A DNA stretch of 35,983 nucleotides from Fidelibacterota bacterium. Its GTDB lineage: Bacteria; Fidelibacterota; Marinisomatia; Marinisomatales; TCS55. Every line of letters begins with the position of its first letter. Position 1 is the stretch's first letter. Location: NCBI GenBank assembly GCA_016845785.1, contig JAERSH010000004.1, positions 1 to 35,983 of the forward strand. The letters run 5' to 3'. The position numbers and the translations under genes are program-made. Below are positions 33,504 to 35,983 of this stretch, one piece after another. Below the pieces are notes generated by a model. The model was given only the letters and a program-made list of their open reading frames with translations. It was not told where the DNA came from and made no database searches.

Positions 33504-34463
33504 TTAAGAAATCGAATCTAAAATAGCCACCATGGCTTCCCGATCGGGTGCAGAGACGAGGGCTTTTCGATAAGGAGAGGCACCATTAAATCCCCGGATG
33601 TACCATCCAAAATGCTTTCGCATTAAATTGGTGCCAATTCGTTCACCATGCCAATCCACCATATGATCAAAATGTCTCCGGCAATGAGATACCCGATCTA
33701 CAATCGATGGTTCGGGAGGTACAGTTTCACCTTTAAATAAGGCAATAGCATCTCGAAAAAACCATGGATTTCCTAAGGCACTACGACCCACCATAACCCC
33801 ATCGCATCCTGTTTCCTCCATCATGCGCAATACGCCATCCGGCGATTTGACATCCCCATTCCCGATCACAGGTAAGGATGTAGATTCTTTTAATGCTTTA
33901 ATTAGCGACCAATCCGCTTCACCGGTATAGCTTTGTTTTGTGGTTCGGGGATGAAGTGCCATGGCTTTGATGCCGAGTTTCTCTAAGCGTGGTCCGACTT
34001 CTGGCACCACAATTGAGTTGGCATCCCAGCCGGCCCTCATTTTGACAGTAACCGGTACTTCCGGGACCGATTCCACCACTGCTGCTGTAATATCATCCAT
34101 GAGACAAAGATCGCGCAAAGCGGCTGAACCGGCACCCCGTTTGGTCACTTTGGGTACAGGGCACCCATAATTGATATCGAGAATATCGGGCGAAAATTTA
34201 TCCACCACCATTCGTGCAGCTCGGCTCATGACTTCAGGTGAATCTCCAAAAATCTGGATGCCGATAGGCCGTTCAAAATCTGTGAATTCAATCATATGCC
34301 ATGTTTTGGCATTTTCACGAATAATGCCGTGGGCTGAAACAAATTCGGAATACACCACACTGGCCCCTTGCTCTTTGCATAATACACGAAAGGGGTAGTC
34401 TGTCACACCAGCCATGGGAGCAAGGAAGATGGGGATATCGATATTGATATTGCCGATTTTCAT
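33504..34463 (-). CDS. dusB: tRNA-dihydrouridine synthase, DusB-like
   Basis: FMN enzyme reducing uridines in the tRNA D-loop. The 319-residue TIM-barrel protein has FLAPMAGVTDYPFR at 13-26, catalytic Cys101 in INYGCPVPKVTKRGAGSA, the FMN/tRNA-binding MALHPRTTKQSYTG, and GNGDVKSPDG and GCDGVMVGRSALGNPW. The C-terminal helical domain is complete. It is divergent from rpmB, with 106 bp between starts that must contain both promoters. Confidence 0.94.
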   Translation of the reverse strand: MKIGNINIDIPIFLAPMAGVTDYPFRVLCKEQGASVVYSEFVSAHGIIRENAKTWHMIEFTDFERPIGIQIFGDSPEVMSRAARMVVDKFSPDILDINYGCPVPKVTKRGAGSAALRDLCLMDDITAAVVESVPEVPVTVKMRAGWDANSIVVPEVGPRLEKLGIKAMALHPRTTKQSYTGEADWSLIKALKESTSLPVIGNGDVKSPDGVLRMMEETGCDGVMVGRSALGNPWFFRDAIALFKGETVPPEPSIVDRVSHCRRHFDHMVDWHGERIGTNLMRKHFGWYIRGFNGASPYRKALVSAPDREAMVAILDSIS

Positions 34464-34569
34464 ATCTCAAATTTAATTATGATTTTATGATAAATAGTGC
34501 TTTCAATCAGGAAATTAATACAATAAATTCATCGGCTTTTTTGGACTTAAAAACTGGTTTTAAGGTATT

Positions 34570-34806
34570 ATGAGTAGAGTTTGCGACGTAACAGGTAGAA
34601 GACCCATGTACGGGAACAATGTGAGCCATGCCCACAATAAATCTCGTCGTCGGTTTGATATTAACCTGCAAAAGAAAAGATTTTGGCTGGCGGATGAAAA
34701 CCGCTGGATCACCCTGAATGTCTCCACACAGGGCTTACGGCTTATTGATAAAATTGGTATCCGTAAAGTGCTGAATAAAATGAGAGCCGAAGGGAAAAAA
34801 GTTTAG
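34570..34806 (+). CDS. rpmB: 50S ribosomal protein L28
   Basis: 78 residues beginning [20 protein letters not shown], the standard L28 N-terminus, then [16 protein letters not shown] and a basic C-terminus. It lacks the zinc-binding Cys pairs of some L28 variants, having only Cys5. AAGG lies 9 bases before the ATG. rpmG (L33), which often follows rpmB, is absent; a strong terminator ends the gene instead. Confidence 0.96.
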   Translation: MSRVCDVTGRRPMYGNNVSHAHNKSRRRFDINLQKKRFWLADENRWITLNVSTQGLRLIDKIGIRKVLNKMRAEGKKV

Positions 34807-34843
34807 ATTTATATTATACGTGATCGAAAGATCCTCCTTTGGT

Positions 34844-34876
34844 AAAAACCCTCTGTCTTTTGGCAGGGGGTTTTTT
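34844..34876 (+). terminator. Rho-independent terminator of rpmB
   Basis: AAAAACCCTCTG (34844-34855) pairs with CAGGGGGTTTTT (34864-34875) with one T-G pair, giving a 12-bp stem and 8-nt loop. The T run continues to 34876 and resumes after one G. It lies 38 bp after the rpmB stop. Confidence 0.9.
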
Positions 34877-34903
34877 GTTTTATACGGTTATAGTTGAAAT
34901 ATA

Positions 34904-34943
34904 AAAGTCCTCCTAACCGGACGCATCCAATCAGGAGGACTTT
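34904..34943 (-). terminator. Hairpin terminator of ftsZ
   Basis: AAAGTCCTCCT (34904-34914) and AGGAGGACTTT (34933-34943) form a perfect 11-bp stem around an 18-nt loop that itself holds a small GGA/TCC pairing. Read on the minus strand it is followed by TATATTT, a modest T tract. It sits about 78 bp beyond the ftsZ stop. Confidence 0.7.
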
Positions 34944-35020
34944 AAAAGGAAGGGCGTAAACCCATCCACCAAGAAAACAGAAGGTTTAGGCCAAAAGAAT
35001 GGCCTCTTGTTTATGATGAA

Positions 35021-35983
35021 CTAGTCGTGCTGACGACGAATAAACGCCGGCACATCCAAATCATTTCCGTATAATGGCGGATTGGTATCATCAAAGAACT
35101 TGGTTGCTTTGGAAAGCTCAACTACCGGTTCTTGTGGAATGAGTTCCTCTTGTTTTGGTTGTTGATGTAAAGGGACATTTTCTTTTTCGGCCAAAATTCT
35201 CGTTTGAGTTGGTGTCACTTCTTTTGGCTCAGAACGGGTTACCGGTGCATCTTCCACCATGGCCTTACGATTAAATCCAGTCGCAATTACGGTGACCATG
35301 ATTTCCTCATTCATGGTTGGATCAATCACGGCTCCAAAGATGATATTGGCATCCTTGCCCGCCTCTTCAAAAATTATGGATGTGGCTTCATCCACTTCCA
35401 TGAGGGTGAGGTCAGCGCCACCGGTAATATTCACAAGAACACCCTGCGCACCTGAGATGGACGCATTATCCAATAGTGGGCTGGAGATTGCCTGTTGTGC
35501 CGCAAGTACGGCACGTTCTTCACCATTGGCAGTGCCCGTACCCATGACTGCTTCACCCATGTTTTTCATAACCGTTTCTACATCAGCGAAATCCAAGTTG
35601 ATTAAGCCATGAACATTAATAAGGTCGGATATGCCTTTGGACGCATGATGTAAAATGGAATCAGCCAATTTAAAGGCTTCAACCACTGTAGTGCTTTTAT
35701 CCACGATGGACATGAGTTTTTGATTCGGGATATTAATGACCGTATCACAAGCTTTTCTTAATTCAGTAATGCCGGCCAAACCCCGATTCATCCGTTTTGG
35801 TCCTTCAAAATTGAAGGGGAGGGTGACAATACCCACCGTCAAGATGCCCATTTCTCTGGCCATTTGTGCTACCACTGGTGCTGCACCGGTTCCAGTACCG
35901 CCGCCCATGCCGGCAGTAATAAAGACCATATCTGATCCTTCTAGCATGGATTTTACCACTTCACGGTCTGCTTCCATGGCATC
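35021..35983 (-). CDS. ftsZ: Cell division protein FtsZ, 5' end missing
   Basis: Tubulin-like GTPase forming the division ring. The frame runs off the window end, so the first roughly 80-100 residues are absent. Visible are the GTP signature GGGTGTGAAPVVAQMA just after the truncated start, NFEGPKR, the T7-loop region INVHGLINLDFADV, and a variable linker. The C-terminal conserved peptide DLDVPAFIRRQ follows; it binds FtsA and other partners. The order rpmB-ftsZ (convergent) is separated by two terminators. Confidence 0.97.
   Translation of the reverse strand, partial: DAMEADREVVKSMLEGSDMVFITAGMGGGTGTGAAPVVAQMAREMGILTVGIVTLPFNFEGPKRMNRGLAGITELRKACDTVINIPNQKLMSIVDKSTTVVEAFKLADSILHHASKGISDLINVHGLINLDFADVETVMKNMGEAVMGTGTANGEERAVLAAQQAISSPLLDNASISGAQGVLVNITGGADLTLMEVDEATSIIFEEAGKDANIIFGAVIDPTMNEEIMVTVIATGFNRKAMVEDAPVTRSEPKEVTPTQTRILAEKENVPLHQQPKQEELIPQEPVVELSKATKFFDDTNPPLYGNDLDVPAFIRRQHD

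Overview
The window is about 36 kb of chromosome from a low-to-mid GC, Gram-negative, didermal bacterium. Gram-negative character follows from an LptG-type LPS exporter, an outer-membrane beta-barrel gene, lipoprotein signals and a SPOR-domain protein. The gene set (ATP-type PEP carboxykinase, PorV-like barrel, nuclease-UVR protein, fused phosphoglucose/phosphomannose isomerase, AGCS symporter) fits the Fibrobacteres-Chlorobi-Bacteroidetes superphylum. A marine Marinimicrobia (SAR406)-like lineage is my best guess, but that is inference and no marker was compared. There is no rRNA, tRNA, CRISPR array, phage module or insertion sequence. Almost everything is housekeeping, densely packed with short gaps or overlaps.

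Layout. (1) 1-6047, plus strand: the 3' part of an RluA/RluD pseudouridine synthase, a XerC/D recombinase, pckA, a hibernation factor, then metK-ahcY, closed by a strong terminator at 6077-6111. (2) 6179-10515, plus strand: a 973-residue predicted lipoprotein of unknown function and a PorV/DUF5723-like barrel protein, coupled to each other. (3) 10468-13935: lptG (-), an AGCS sodium:amino-acid symporter (+) and prmA (-), each probably its own unit. (4) 13972-19226, plus strand: murQ with a small GGQ release-factor-like gene, then phosphohexomutase, polyprenyl diphosphate synthase and bifunctional PGI/PMI overlapping one another, then a bifunctional-nuclease/UVR gene. (5) 19223-33195, minus strand: sixteen consecutive genes with gaps under 100 bp. 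Read in transcription order they are pruA, arcC, sucC, sucD, ndk, a SPOR lipoprotein, a membrane protein with an acidic tail, yceD, rpmF, plsX, fabH, fabD, fabG, acpP, fabF and rnc. (6) 33504-35983: dusB (-), rpmB (+) and the 3' part of ftsZ (-), with facing terminators between rpmB and ftsZ.

How the genes work together. metK and ahcY form the SAM-using half of the activated methyl cycle. The yceD-rpmF-plsX-fab-acpP-rnc block is the widely conserved fatty-acid/phospholipid initiation cluster. pruA-arcC-sucCD-ndk looks like a catabolic, substrate-level phosphorylation group feeding glutamate and the TCA cycle. The mutase, prenyl synthase and isomerase supply sugar phosphates and prenyl carriers for envelope polymers.

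I saw no defence system or obviously new machinery. The least explained items are: the lipoprotein/barrel pair; the Cys-rich, acidic-tailed membrane protein beside the SPOR lipoprotein; three short palindromes that look like dispersed repeat elements (one supplying the sucD stop codon, two in the 308-bp pruA-dusB gap); and a structured leader in front of metK.
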